Origin: Miscanthus floridulus
Lineage: Eukaryota > Streptophyta > Magnoliopsida > Poales > Poaceae
Reading direction: 5' to 3'
Length of the DNA: 64,000 bases
Assembly: GCF_019320115.1 (NCBI RefSeq)
Contig: NC_089581.1
Coordinates: 73,458,101-73,522,100, forward strand
Below the pieces are notes generated by a model. The model had not been told where the DNA came from, ran no database searches, and was given only the letters and a program-made list of their open reading frames with translations. Positions 45,904 to 58,900 of the stretch are shown in pieces. The translations under genes and the position numbers were made by a program. Each line of letters begins with the position of its first letter. Within the stretch, counting starts at the first letter, position 1.

Positions 45904-48900
45904 GGCTAGTTAGTTAGATAGGTCGGGCAATCATTCTTGTAATAATCGGACAAGTGCCGACCCTCGCATATCTATTCTTTTGTTTCGGTGTGAATGAATT
46001 TGTTTTTTCTCCCTTTTTATGTGTGAAAAGGGGTTAATGTGTTCCAACCCTTCCATTTGTTAAGACCATAGAGTTTGAGGTGTAGGAGGGAAACTTTGAT
46101 CGCGCTTGTAAGCAAGAATGCCATAGCTGCTAGGGCGTAGGTTTCTTGCAATCTGACTAGCCTTACTCAGTCGTTCATTTCCATGAACCTTGTCACTAGG
46201 TTTTTAACATGAGGAAGGGGTTGGGCATGATGACTATTTCAAAAAGGATGTATATATATTCCCTTATTAGCCCTCGAGTGAGCCCCGACCCCTTTGCCGT
46301 TGCTGGGGTCGGGTGTCACTAAAAATCAAGGAGAGGATAGCGAAACTAGTAGGAGAAAGCGTCTCTTATTTTAGAAATGTTTATTCTTAGTTTTCGCATG
46401 TACCCCCTCCATAGGATCTGAGCCATCATTCTGCGTCCACGCGTTTGGTCTCCTTGCGAGTCCAACTTTCCTTAAGCCCCCACGCATAGCGGGAGTTCGG
46501 TCGAGGGTCAGCTCATCTTTGTGATCATTTCCCTATCCGCAGTTTCTACAATTAGAGGGGTTGAGCTAACATCACTTGCCTTGATGGCTCAAGTGACGTG
46601 TTCGGTGAGCTCGCTAACAGGCATGTTCAAGTGGAATCTGGGTCCGTCATTCATGATGGGGTCAGCATAGCCCTCATGTGGCATTCCACTGCTCCTTAAC
46701 CCGCCTCTTGGTAGATGCCCATGTCGCTTCGGAGAGCGACTCAGGTGGCCCGCTGGCCTCCCCTAGATGGGGATTCTGTGGGCTCGGCTCAAGGTTAGGA
46801 TCAAAGGAGAAGGTTGAGATGACCTTGTCCGCTTCTAAGCGGGTCAGGCGAAGGCCGTTGGGGGTCATCTATATTTTCTCCCCTAGCTCTGTTCGACGCG
46901 AGGCGGCCTTGAGCCCTTCATGGGCTGGCCTTCGAACCCTAGTCAGTTGGATTCCCGAGTTAGGGTCAGGCAGCTCGAGCCCCCAAGCTTCATTGCGCTT
47001 GGTAGGGGTCAGCCAAATTTCATGTGTCACCCCATCCACAGTTTCCGCAACTGGAGGGGCTGAGCTAATGACACTTGCCTCGATGGCTCGAGTGTCGCGC
47101 TCGGTGAGCTTGCTAATGGGCATGATCGAGTGGAATCTGGGTCCATCATTCACTGATGGGGTTGGCATAGCCCTCATGTGGCATTCCACTGCTCCTTAAC
47201 CCGCCTCCCAACAAATGCTCATGTCGCTCTGGAGAGCGACTCAGGTGGCCCATTGGCCTCTCCTCGATGGAGATTTTGTGGGCTTGGCTCGAGGTTTGGA
47301 TCAAATGAGAATGGCTGAGATGTCCCTATCCACTTCTGAGCAGGGTCGGGCAAGGGCCGCTGGGGCTCATCTCTGTTTTTCTCCCCTGACTTTGTTTGAC
47401 GTGAGGCGGCCTCGAGCCCTTCACGGGCCAGCCTTTGAACCTCGATCAATCGCCGATCATATCAAATGAGATGACTACCGCTTCATGACATGACACAAAG
47501 CATTGGGATGCAGCAATTGCATATGCAATGCTTGGATGTATGGGATGAATGTATGGATGAATTGATGAATGCATTCATGAGAATATATGAATGAATGATC
47601 ATGTACTGGAAAAGAAAAGTGTGGGTTCATGAAGTTACCTCGATGGCCCAAGTGATGGGTTTGAGGAGCTCTTACCGAATATGTTTGTGTGGGGTCTAGA
47701 TCCGTCATTCGTGATGGAGTTGGCATAACTTGCATGGGGCATCCCACTGCTCCTTACCCATCTCTCGATAGTGGCCCAAGCCATCCGATTGACTTTGGGC
47801 AACCTGCTGGCCTTTCCTCGATGGAGATTCCACAGGTGGGCCCCTCTAAACCCTTCCTAGGAAGGTGAAGGCTAAAGCTTTGGGTGCGGGGGCAAAAACT
47901 CTGATCATGTCGGTGAGCAAAAACACCGTAGCCACCGAGGCATAGGTTTCTTGCAGTCCAACCAGTTTTACTCAGAGTTTATTTCTACACACCTTGCCTC
48001 TAGTTTTTAGCAAGAGAAGCAGTCGGGCATAGAGAATGTCTAATGAATAGAGACCCCTGCCAGCCCCGTGCAAGGCCTAACACCCTACCGTTGCTAGGGT
48101 CGGGGGCTCAATAGTGAAATTAATAAGAGAAAACATGCATAAATTAAGGGCGACCCGTCTCTCGGCAACAGCTTCAAGCCATCTGATCGACTTGGGTGAT
48201 CCACTGGCATAGGACTTACCTACGGAGATAGAGGATGAGATCATCCCCCATAAGAAATTAGTTAGGAAGATAAGCCAGGTGGTGAACTTGTAATGAATGG
48301 ACAAGCCTTAAATTTTGTTATGGCTAAACAGATTTTTAGCCCTTCTCCCCTTTTCATATAAATAGGTTATTGCACTCTGACCCTTTCTGTCATTGAGGCC
48401 ATAAAGCTCAGGGCACGGGCGAACAAACTCTAATCATGCTGGTGAGCAAAGACACCGCAGCCGCCAAGGCATAGGTTTCTCATAGTCTGACCAGTTTTAC
48501 TCAGAGTTTGTTTTCGCAACCCTAGCTTCTAGGTCTCAGCGTGAGAGAGGGCCGGGCACAGAGAATGTTCGCCAGGTGGATAGACTCTTAAACATGTACT
48601 GACTCTTTCTGTAGTTAAGGCTAAAAAGCTCAGGGTGCAAAAAAAACTCTAATCATGCTGGTGAGCAAAGGTGTCATAGCCGCTGGGGCGTAGGTTTCTC
48701 GCAGTCCGACCAGTTTTACTCAGCGTTCATTTCTATGACCCTCACTTCTAGGTCTTAACGTGATAAAGGGTCGGGTGTAGAGACTGTCTACCAGATAAAT
48801 ATGCTCTTATTAGCCCCCGAGTGAGGCCCGACCCCTTGCTGTTGCTAGGGTCAGGTGTTACTAAAGATGGAGGAGTCAATTGTGAAACTGATAAGAGAAA

Positions 48901-48920
48901 GCATGCGTATATTAAGGGTA
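45904..48920. repeat. E tandem-repeat region between antisense gene and pol
   Basis: A non-coding region made of diverged direct repeats. One module with GTGGCATTCCACTGCTCCTT (46677 and 47177, about 500 bp apart) has a weaker third copy near 47737. A second module, with GCATAGGTTTCTTGCAGTC and CCAGTTTTACTCAG, occurs near 46130, 47940, 48470 and 48690. Tat-lineage elements commonly carry such arrays between pol and the 3' LTR. The short open frames here differ between copies and are not genes. Confidence 0.65.
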
Positions 48921-50000
48921 AAAGCGTTGTAGCTGCTTGATGTTCTAGGCATTGATGAAGACTTTACCGTCGATGGCTTTGAGCTTGTAGGCGCCTAGTC
49001 AAAGCACCTTCGTGATGGCATACGGTCCCTCCCACAGCAGAGAGAGCTTGTGGCGGTTCTTGTTGCTCTAGAGGAGACAGAGCACCAGGTCCCTGACATC
49101 GAAGGCCTAACCCAGCACTCAACAGTTGTGGTACTGGCGCAACGCTTGCTGGTATCTAGCCAAGCAAAGGAGGGCAACATCACATGCTTCATCTAGGTGG
49201 TCCATGGCATCTTCGAGGGATGCCTCGGCTCCCTATTCATTGTACGCCCTGACCCTTAGCGCTCCATAGCCAAGGTAGGTTAGGAGGATGGCTTCAGAAC
49301 CATAGACCATGAAGAATGGTGTGTAGCTGGTGGCCTAGCTAGGGGACGTCCTCAGGCTCTAGAGTACCGTGAGAAGTTCAATGACCCATTGTCCGCCAAA
49401 CTTGTTCAACCGGTTGAAGATCCTAGGCTTGAGGCCTTGTAGGACCATGTCATTCGTGCGCTCGACCTGTCCGTTCGTGCAGGGGTGTGCCACGGTAGCC
49501 CAATCGACATGGATGTGGTATTCATCATAGAATCGGAGGAACTTCTTTTTGATGAACTACGTGTCGTTGTCCATGATGATGGAGTTTGGGACCCTAAAGC
49601 GATGGACGATGTCAAGGAAGAATAACATGGCTTGCTCAGATTTGATCATGGAGATTGGTCGAGCCTCTACCCACTTTGTAAACTTGTCTACGGTGACAAG
49701 CAAGTGCATGTAGCCCTCAGGCACCCTTTTGAGAGGTCCAACCAGATCGAGCCCCCAGACCGTGAATGACCATGTGATGGGATCATCTAGAGCGCTTGGG
49801 CCAGTAGGTCGGTCTACCGAGCATAGTATTGACACCCTTCATAGGTGCACACAATCTATTAGGTGTTGGCTATTGTGGTCGGCTAGTAGAAGCCTTATCA
49901 AAATGTGTTTCCGACTAGGGTTCTAGGCGCAACATGGTGACCATAGACCCCACCGTGGATGTCGCTCAGCAATCGCTTCCCCTATTCGATGGGGATGCAG
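48921..50000 (-). pseudogene. E integrase (degenerate)
   Basis: Minus-strand remains of an rve-type integrase: WGLDLVGP (first catalytic Asp) in the frame 49557-49835, NSIIMDNDT (second Asp) near 49560, and [12 protein letters not shown] (catalytic Glu) near 49460 after a stop. An EGCQYY segment near 49840 is the end of the zinc-binding part. Stops and frameshifts interrupt it, so it is inactive. Confidence 0.75.
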
Positions 50001-50369
50001 CGCTATAGGATCCTAGTGTGGCTTCGCTTGTAGAGTTCGCCCTCAATAAGGGCAAAGAACTTAGCACGATGCGTGAGCCACCGAGCCTCCATCTTGTCCG
50101 TCGGCAGTGCCTCATGGAGGAGGTAGTCGAGGTAAGGCGTCCTCTAGTCGACCAGAGGTCGGGCTCTATCGCTGGATCCTTGCTAAGCTCCATGACCTCG
50201 GGGTCGAATGGAGCCACTGGCTAGTCAACCCCCGAGGCCAGGGCAGGTGGCCCATCACCAGCTTGTTCCGGTTCCTCATAGAGGACCAAGGGCTTGTGCT
50301 AATCGCTGGCGAAGACACCCATTGGCACCGTCTCTTGACCGGACGTTGCTTTCCTTAGTGTGTCGTTCG

Positions 50370-50705
50370 CCTTGTTGAGATGCCTCAGGATGTGATTGAG
50401 CTTGAGACCATCGAACCTGTCCTCCACCTGGTGGACTTCTTAGTAATATGCAGCCATCTTGGTGTTGTGGCAGCTCGACTCCTTCATAACTTGGTCAATG
50501 ACCAGCTGGGAGTTGCCCTGGATGTCAAGGCATTAGATACCCAACTCTATGGTGATGCACAAACCATTGATGTGCGCCTCATATTCGGCCACATTGTTGG
50601 AGGCGAAATGGAGGCGAACCATGTACCTCATGCGTCTCCCAAGGGGCAAAACGAAGACTAGTCCCACGCCGGCGCCTTTCTTCATCAGCGATCTGTTGAA
50701 GTACA
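50370..50705 (-). pseudogene. E second RNase H domain
   Basis: Minus-strand frame MYFNRSLMKKGAGVGLVF, then NNVAEYEAHINGL and NSQLVIDQVMK, with two in-frame TAA stops. It is a second RNase H following the usual one, the dual-RNase H trait of the Tat lineage. The first catalytic Asp (normally D-G-S) reads N-R-S, and the GNSQ segment has Asn where Asp is usual, so it is dead even apart from the stops. Confidence 0.7.
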
Positions 50706-51314
50706 TCGTCTAGGATCAATGACCGCTGGTGGCATTTGGACCTTGGTCCACTCTGCAACGAAATCAGCTAGCACTTGGGACTTGATGGTCGTTTGGGAGG
50801 CATATGAAATGCCTTGACCCATTAGCTCGAGTGCCCACTTCATGATTCTTCCCATGGCATCCTGGTTTTGGATGACCTCACCGAGGGGGAAGGATGTCAT
50901 GACCATCACCGGGTGTGACTTGAAGTAGTGGTGTAGCTTCCTTTTGGCGGTGAGGAAGGCGTACAGGAGCTTATGGATTTGGGGGTAGCAGGTCTTGGAA
51001 TTAGACAAGACCTCGCTAATGAAGTACATGGGATGTTGCACTTTGAGGGCATGCCCCTCTTCTTCTCGCTCCACCACTAGGGTGGCACTGACCACTTGCG
51101 TGCTGGCCGCAATGTAGAGCAGAAGTGGTTCCCTATCGGTTAGAGGGACCAGGATTGGGGCCTTTGTCAGAAGCTGCTTGACTACATCAAGTGCCTCCTG
51201 AGCCTCAAGTATCCATTCAAAATAGTTAGCCTTCTTTAGGAGCCAATAGAGGGGGAGACCTCATTTGCTGAGGCATGAGATAAAGTGGCTGAGTGTGGCA
51301 AGGCACCTTGTAAC
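50706..51314 (-). pseudogene. E RNase H (degenerate)
   Basis: Residues such as HPMYFISEVLSNSKTCYPQIHKLLYA (split here: HPMYFISEVL, then YPQIHKLLYA) mark the Ty3/gypsy RNase H domain downstream of RT. The open part is 50685-51095; the upstream link to RT is frameshifted near 51300. Confidence 0.65.
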
Positions 51315-52150
51315 TCACTGTACCCCCTTTATGTTCTGAATTGGGCCCATCTTTGTGATGGCCGAGATATTCTCTGGGTTGGCTTCGATGCCATGCTCAA
51401 AGACGATGAAACCCAGTAGCATACCCCTTAGGACCTTGAAAATGCACTTCTCCAGGTTGAGCTTAATGCCGTTTGCTCGGAGTTTCATGAAGGTCTGCTC
51501 TAGGCCGGCTACAACCTGGTCAGTCCATTTGGACTTGATCATGATGTCGTCCACGTAGGCCTCAATGGTTTGCTTGATGAGGTCCCCAAAACACTTGAGC
51601 ATATAATGCTGGTACGTAGCCCTAGTGTTCTTTAGACCGAACGACATTATGACATAGCAGAACAATCTGAATGGGGTGATGAAAGATGTTGTGAGCTGGT
51701 CGGACTCTTTCATCACAATCTGATGGTACCCGGAGTACGCATCAAGGAAGTAAAGGGTTTTGCACCTTAAGGTCGAGTCGACTACTTGGTCTATGCATGG
51801 CAAAGGAAATGGATTCTTTGGACACGCTTTGTTGACACCCATGTAGTCAACACACATTCTCCATTTCCTATTCTTATTTCGTACAAGAATGGTATTAGCT
51901 AACCACTCAGGGTGGTATACTTCCTTGATGAACCCGGCCACCAAAAGCTTCGCAATCTCCTCACTGATGGCCCTGCATTTCCCCTCGCTGAAGTGACGCA
52001 GGCGCCGCTTCACTAGCTTGGAGCCTGGCCTAATCTTCAAGGCATGCTCGACGACTTCAATTGGAATGCCTGGCATGTCTAAGAGTTTCCACGCAAAGAT
52101 GTCTCTGTTGGCACAGAGGAAGTCGATGAGTGCACTTTCCTATTCGGAGG
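51315..52150 (-). pseudogene. E reverse transcriptase (degenerate)
   Basis: An open frame of 253 residues (51315-52076) with RT motifs: RMCVDYMGVNKACPK, FLDAYSGYHQI, FCYVIMSFGLKN and catalytic YVDDIMIKSK. The N-terminal link (FLCANRDIFAW) continues upstream to about 52150 with one stop. YVDD and the KNPFPLP segment fit the Tat lineage and differ from the FIDD of B and C. Confidence 0.82.
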
Positions 52151-52565
52151 AAAGCAGGGTGCCAATGCGCACCACTTTGCCCTTGGAGCCGCTAGGGTCT
52201 ATGAGGACCTCCTTGGTGCCCTCTACAGGCTCAAAAGACCTAGCCGACCGCTTGGGGTCAGCTTCTTCTTCGATGACCTCCTTCTTGATGGCCATGAGCT
52301 CTTTGGAGGCGATGATTGTTGCGACGTGTTCGCAACACTCAACCTCACACTTGTAGGTGTGCTAGAAGGAGGTGCCGATGGTGATGACCCCGCACGGTCT
52401 CAGCTTCTTTAGCTTCAGATAGGTGTAGTTGAGGACGGCCATGAACTTCATGTAGCATGGACATCCCAAGATGGCTTGGTAGGTTCTATGGAACCTGACC
52501 ACCTCAAAGGTTAGGGTCTTTGTCCTATAATTGGATGGATCCCCAAAGGTGATGGGTAGATCGAT

Positions 52566-53384
52566 CTACCCGAGAGGCATGACCTGCTTTCTAGGCACAA
52601 TGCCATGGAAAGGCGCCCCGGTCGACCGAACGCATGCTCGGTCGATGCCCATGGCATCGAGCGTCTCAGTGTACATGATGTTGAGGCCACTGCCTCCATC
52701 CATCAGTACCTTGGTGAGCCACTTTATGCCGATGATTGGGTCGACAATGAGCAAATATCTCCCTGGTTGTAGGATGCTCTCAGGGTGGTCGGTCCGATCA
52801 AAGGTTATGGTGGATTTCGACCATCGGAGGAAGGTAGGCGTGGCCAGTTCGGCCGTATAGACCTCACGGCGTGCGACCTTCTGGTGGCGCTTGGAGTCAT
52901 AGGCCACCGACCATCCAAAGATCATGAGGCATCCATCTAGCATCGAAAAGCCATCGTCCTTCCCCTCGGTGTCATCCATGGTTGGCTTAGGGTCCTTCCC
53001 ATGCTCCCCCTTGTTGAAGCTTCTGGACAAGATCTGCTTTATGAGGCCACAGTCCTTGTATAGATGCCTGATAGGGAAGCATGGTTCAGGAATGGCCCTT
53101 TGAGCAGCTTCTCGAAGTGGTCTGGGGTGCCCTCGGTGGGCTTCCAACCCCCTTGCAGTCATCGGTGGCCACGAGCGAGTCTTCGTGCCATTGCTTGTTC
53201 TTCTTCTTACTATGGCGGTTGGAGGCACCTTCGTCGGTGTCCTTGTCCCGCTTCGCCTTACCCTTGAGGCAGTTGAAGATTGCTCTGACCACCTCCTTGC
53301 CTGAAGCATGGCTGGTGGTGATGTCGAGGAGCTCTTTGGTGGTTCACGGGACCTTACATCCCAGCTTATGGACCAGAGACTCAT
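52566..53384 (-). pseudogene. E protease region
   Basis: A 272-codon open frame containing EVYTAELATPTFLRWSKSTI, then LQPGRYLLIVDPIIGI, then LMDGGSGLNIMY. DGGSG is the aspartic-protease active-site motif as it appears in this lineage. The N-terminal part is frameshifted low-complexity sequence. Between 52150 and 52566 the minus strand carries the protease-RT linker, with an EHVATIIASKELMAIKKEV segment. Confidence 0.65.
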
Positions 53385-55130
53385 AGGTGGTCCTAGATAG
53401 GAAAGCTCCTATGATGTTGGCATCAGCAACATTGGGCAGCTTGTTGCACTGCTAGGAGAAGCATTGGATGTACCCCCGAAGGGTTTCCCTGGCCTTCTGT
53501 TGGTAGTTTTTTAGATCCCATGGGTTCCCAGGATGCTTGTATGTGCCCTAGAAGATTCCCATGAAGATCACTTTCAGGTCCACCCAACTTTAGATTCTGT
53601 TGGGCGAAAGGTGTTCCAACCATGTTCGTGCCGAATCGGCTAGGAATAATGGAAGGTTATGGATAATGAAATCATCATTATCCACTCCACTGGCTTGGCA
53701 AGCAAGCCGATAATCCTCGAGCCATAGTCTGGGGTTCATTTCCCTAGAGTATTTCGATACTGTGGTAGGAAGATAGCGTTGAGGATGTGTTGGCTAAAGG
53801 CCTAAGGTCCCAGTAGGCCAGAGCTTGGGCTTTGGTCCTCACCACTATTGTAGCGTCTGCCATGATGAGGGTGGTAGCCGTGGCTAGCTCCCTCCCTCAT
53901 ATCACCAAGGGCACACCTACGGGCATCAAGGGTGTCGCGCGCATCATGGTGGTGGCGAGACGCTCATGCACCGGGACTATGGTCCATAGCTTGCCGCCTT
54001 GCGACGTCTAGTGGACTAATGCATCCTTGTCAGGTTGCTCTGAGGGCTTGTGCTAGCTAGTGCTGAGCTCACATCATTGAGATAGCGAGCTCTCAGCCTG
54101 CTGCATCACCACATGCTCGAGCAGCGTGTGAATCTTGTGATGGGCCAGATGATCCTCGGGCGTCAATGGCCCCAGAAGCCCCTAGAGCAAGGCTGCCATA
54201 GTAGTAATGTTTTGGCTTGCCTGGGTGAAGTGTGGGAGTGCTTCATCATCCTTGATGATCCTCTGGTTCATGTCATGGGCCATGGCGCATGCACGCCCAC
54301 CGTCTCCATGGCACTCAATCTCTCGATCGAGCTCCGCACATTCCTGCTCAAGCTAGAGTCACGCTTCCTTGAGCTCTTGGTGTCAGGCCTTCAGGTGCTC
54401 CACCCATAGGCGAGGTGCGGCCCCTACATCTCCTCGACCTCATCATCATGGTCGTTCATTGGGGTAGCCTCTTCCTTGTGGATGCTTTCAATGTGTCCCT
54501 CAGGGGTACTTGCTATGAAACATTCACGAGAGGGGTGATGGCTCCCCTTATTGGAGTCAGAGGTGGAGGGTGACTCCATTTCTCCCACGAGGAGATCATG
54601 GAAAGACTCCATGACATATTTGGTCATCCCCATGAACTCGTCATTCGTGAGGGTGGAGGCATGCGTTGTGCCATAAGGTGGCCAATGGTCTCTACAGCAT
54701 TGCACAAACAGAGCGGGAGCGCCGTCGGGGCACTCTAGAGGAGGTATTCTGGGGAGAGTGGCTCTCCCCTGGCAAGCTGGGCCATGACATTGGTGAACAA
54801 GAGGGTGAGGTGGTGTAGGTTCTCCTAGGATGGTCAGGGTCCTAGGAAGGCACCAAGCTGGTGCTCTAACCTCCTATAGTTGAAGCTGAGGAGGTGGTCA
54901 CTCCCAAGGGCATGGGCCTCCAGTGCATGTAGCTATAGCTCCTCAAGGGCCTCAGCAATTGTGTCAAGGTTGGCGGGGTGGAGAGGTTGGACAGTGGCAA
55001 GATCCCACGCCAACTCTCCCTCCATCATGATGATGAAGTCTAGGTCCCTGAAGCACACGTGCGTGCCTGAGACCCAACTGATGTTGTGACTAGCCATCCA
55101 AGGCCTGGTGTGGATGTTGAGATGCACAAA
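53385..55130 (-). pseudogene. E gag (heavily degenerate)
   Basis: Minus-strand fragments in changing frames with many stops, e.g. NLDTIAEALEEL, LYALEAHALGSDHLLS, and further on LGGPESDLHGNLL. Position between PBS and protease makes this gag. No intact capsid motif or zinc knuckle could be read. Confidence 0.5.
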
Positions 55131-55133
55131 AGT

Positions 55134-55151
55134 CCCCTACCTAGCATGCCA
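55134..55151 (-). other. E putative primer-binding site
   Basis: Minus strand TGGCATGCTAGGTAGGGG begins two bases after the 5' LTR end. The position is right; the priming tRNA is not assigned. Confidence 0.4.
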
Positions 55152-55153
55152 AC

Positions 55154-55946
55154 TGTCGGTGTTTTGAGTTACCACCAATGAGTAAATTTCTAATATTGCG
55201 CATCTAGCTCGGATGATGTGCTAAGAGGACATGAGGTTTATACTGGTTTGGGCAGAATGTCCCTACGTCTAGTTCATTGTTGCTGCTCGTGTTACTAGCA
55301 CTGAAAGTTTGTAGTAGGGGTTACAAATCGGCAAGAGAGGGACATGTCCCAAGTCTCTAGTGAAAGGAGTGAATGAGTGCTGAGAGAGCTTGGTTGCTAC
55401 TCAGTTGTGTGTTCGGGTTGTGCTCTGATCAGTTCCAAAGCAATTCGATCGGATTCAAGTCAATCCCCTATATGGGATGCCCTGCTTTCCCTTTTATCGG
55501 CCAAGGGAAAGGATGGGTTACAACAGAGGGAAAGAGAAGAACGAGAGAGAGAGGAGTCCTTCAAGGGTCGCTGGGTCCTTCTCCTTCATGCAGGTCCCAC
55601 CAGCCCTATATATGTCAATAGGGACAGCTCCACGTCATGGCCCTATCTGTCACTAGCGCCATGCGCTGGCATCGTCTACCGGGCATGGCGCTCCACTCTG
55701 TCCTGGCGAACATCGTGGTGAACTAACATGCCTATCAGTGTTCGTACGAGGGTTAGGCAGAACAACATCGGTACGCCCAATGCTGTTCCTAATGTGAATC
55801 CTTAGGTATGTCCCGTCCTGGCTGCGGGTTACATCAGGGCGCGCTGGTCTCTTCCTTGGCATTAGAGTTTTGACCTAGGACCATACGCTTGGACCTGGAG
55901 TGGTTGCCAGCAGTGTGGGTCTCCATTGGATGAGACGGAGCCTATG
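55154..55946 (-). repeat. E 5' LTR, outer-left part
   Basis: Starts TGTCGGTGTTTTGAGTT, matching the E 3' LTR at 23769, and is interrupted by F at 55947. The other part is 61113-61985. Confidence 0.85.
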
Positions 55947-58900
55947 TGTAACACCCCAGGTGTTTGTCACCAGTTAAGTAATGGGTTTAAGCTTAAACAT
56001 GACATGTTAAGTGGTGATGAAGGTGTCATGATCAAATCTACAAGAGTGAGCTCCAACTTAAACTTGGGCAACACACCTTGCTTGCATATTGGCCCTTTTC
56101 AGATATATACACCTAAGGAATGTTGAGGGTGCTTCTTTCATGTGCCTCACATCAATTTACACCCACATGAATGATTGGAAAAGTTTCATGAAGATTGGAA
56201 TCGAGAAGTCACATGAAATGACAAGTTATGTCCTTGCCTAAATTGCATTATTAGGTGAACGAGAACATGTGATGACAAACAAACATTGCAATTTTACTCA
56301 AACAACTCTACTTACACTCATGAACAAAAGTTATGAAGGGTTCATGTTGAGCAAGTGGCCAGAAAATGCCTCAATCGGTCAAAAACTCTAATTCAAGCGT
56401 TACCGTGATGCTATTTTGACCGGTGTTGACCAATTGCTTAGGGTGTTTGCATGGTAGTGGAACCTAAATAAAAGTTGTAGTCCATGTTATGTAGAACAAA
56501 CTTTATTTTTAGATCAAGGCTTGATTTGACTTCTAAGTGTCTTGATTAGGGATTCCTTAAATCAACTCAGTGCTATTTTGAAGCTCCAAAAATCGGCTAA
56601 GTGTTGGAAAAGAAATATTCAGTTTTCAAGTTTTGTGAACCCCACTTTGGAACCTTGTATATCTCCAACCAGGCCAAATTGGACTTTGATACTTTAAATA
56701 AAGTTGGAGATATAGTGTAGCTCTACAACTTTTGTTACTACATTTTGTGCCAGAGCGTAACGGATTAGGAGTCAATAAGGGAGAAATATCGATGTTCAGT
56801 CGGACTTTTGAGGTAGAATTGAAAATTTGAACTGTGCTGCGTGGCTTCATGGCGGACTGTGTGTAGCAACCGAACGCCGTGTGGCTGGCCTCGCTTGTCG
56901 CATGAGCGCCACCTTGCCTCGCTCTCCTCGTCTTGGACAGCCGAGCGCCCTCCCTCCTCCCTCCTGCTTGCTCATTTTCTCCCTTGCTCTCTGCTATTTG
57001 CGCGCAGGGCATGGCCGCATCATGCGTCCGCCATGCCATCGCCACTGAGCTCCATGGCCACCCTGTTCCTCTGCTCCGACTTTTCCTCAGGCCCAACCAA
57101 CCCTGTCGCCTCCTTCCTCCGTTCACGCTGCACCTCCCCATTGAGTTGTTTCGCTGGCTTCGCCCCTACAGCTCGCCGCCACCGGCGCAGCCATCGTGGC
57201 TGCCGCATCCATGTGTGGCTAAGCCACTGCAGGCCACCGTGGGCCATGCTGAAGCCATGAACCGGTTCACATGGGCCCACGCATGCTGTGCCGCCACCCC
57301 ATGGCTGTCGACGAGCTTCCTTCGGCCGTCAACAGCAAGCCCATCGTGCTCCTATGTTTTGACCGCGTGAAGGACTTCGCACGGAAATGTGAAGAAAGGG
57401 AGGGATCTTTCTGTGAAACCATAACTCAGTTAAATAGTGCCTAAAGGACCTGTTCGCTGATGTTGATTTATGTTTTCTGCAGGGTTCGCTGTGCAAGATT
57501 TACATTCCCTTTCCCTTGATTTTACAGATTTGAATGATCAACTTTGAAAATATGTAGTAATTAGTACAAAAATTGTAAAATAGTAAATGAGGACTTTTTG
57601 GAATACTTATGAAATTATATATGCAGTAGATATATAATATGGCATGTTTTAGTTTAAATATTTTGCTGTAAAAATAGATTTATGTTGTTAGGTGTTTAAT
57701 GCTAGTTGTGCCTTGTCTTTTTCATAACTGCAGTTGTTGTGCTCCATGAAATGTGAAATTTTTATGGAGTGCTAATAATGTGATGATTGATGTCTGGTAA
57801 AAATTTCAGGAGTTTAGGTTCGATGGTTTAAGAGTTATAAAAATAACAAATGCCCTGTGTTGCTTTGCTCCTATTCTGAATAGGTCTGCATGTTGAATTA
57901 ATTGGCTCAGTTAAGTTATGAATCATGACTTAATGATAATATATGAGTTGTAGTATTTTTCTTAATCTTTCTATAAAGCTAAATAGCATAATTTTTGGTT
58001 TAGTAGATTTTTATTTATAGTTGCTTAAATCTCTGTGGCTGTTTTTGCCCAAACCCAGATAGGGTTGCCTTGTTGGTATTGTGGGACTTTTTTAATAGTA
58101 GAATTAGCTTTAGGTGTTTATAGAAAAGTTGTTTAGAATTTTCTAATATTTCTAAAATGTCTAGAACCACATTTATTGGACATGTAGAACTCTAGTTATA
58201 GCCGTTTAAAGTTGTATGTCAGATTTTGTCCATGCTTTGGATAGAGATGTAATTATTGGATTAATTGACCCTGTTAACTGAAGAATCATCTTAAGATAAG
58301 AATAAGAAAGTTATAGGTAACTTCATAATATTTTCAAAAAGTTATGATTCATGTTTATTGAAGGTCAAGAACTCCAGTTATGCTTCTCTGAAGGTCCTAT
58401 CAGTCTCACTGCTGTTGGGCTGCATGTGCAGTTTTGCTTGTGAAATTATTTTTGTGGTGCAAATGATGTTTGCTGTGATTGTAGTGAATACAAAAGTTGT
58501 AGATAACTCACTTGACTATATTGTGTTAAATGTTCATGGCATTTGTCCAAATAGTTTGTGAGGTATGACTGTCTAAGTTGGTCTTCAGAAATTATAGTTC
58601 TCTAGAATTTCTGGACCAGAATTGAAAAATGTGACTGTTTGCCCCTTTTAACTTGGGAATAATGCTGTGATGATTAAATATGAATTGTAGAAAATTTCAT
58701 AAGATTTCTATATTGTCTTATTGCATGTCTTTGGATTAGTACAACTCTAGTTATAAGCTTGTGAAGTTGCATGGCAGAATCTGTCCAAGTCTGGATAGAG
58801 GTGCTCAATTATGCTTGATTGATCTTGTTAATAGTGGAATCACCTTGTGATGATAATAAACATGTTTTAGATAATTTAATTAGATTTCTAGAAAGTTAAG

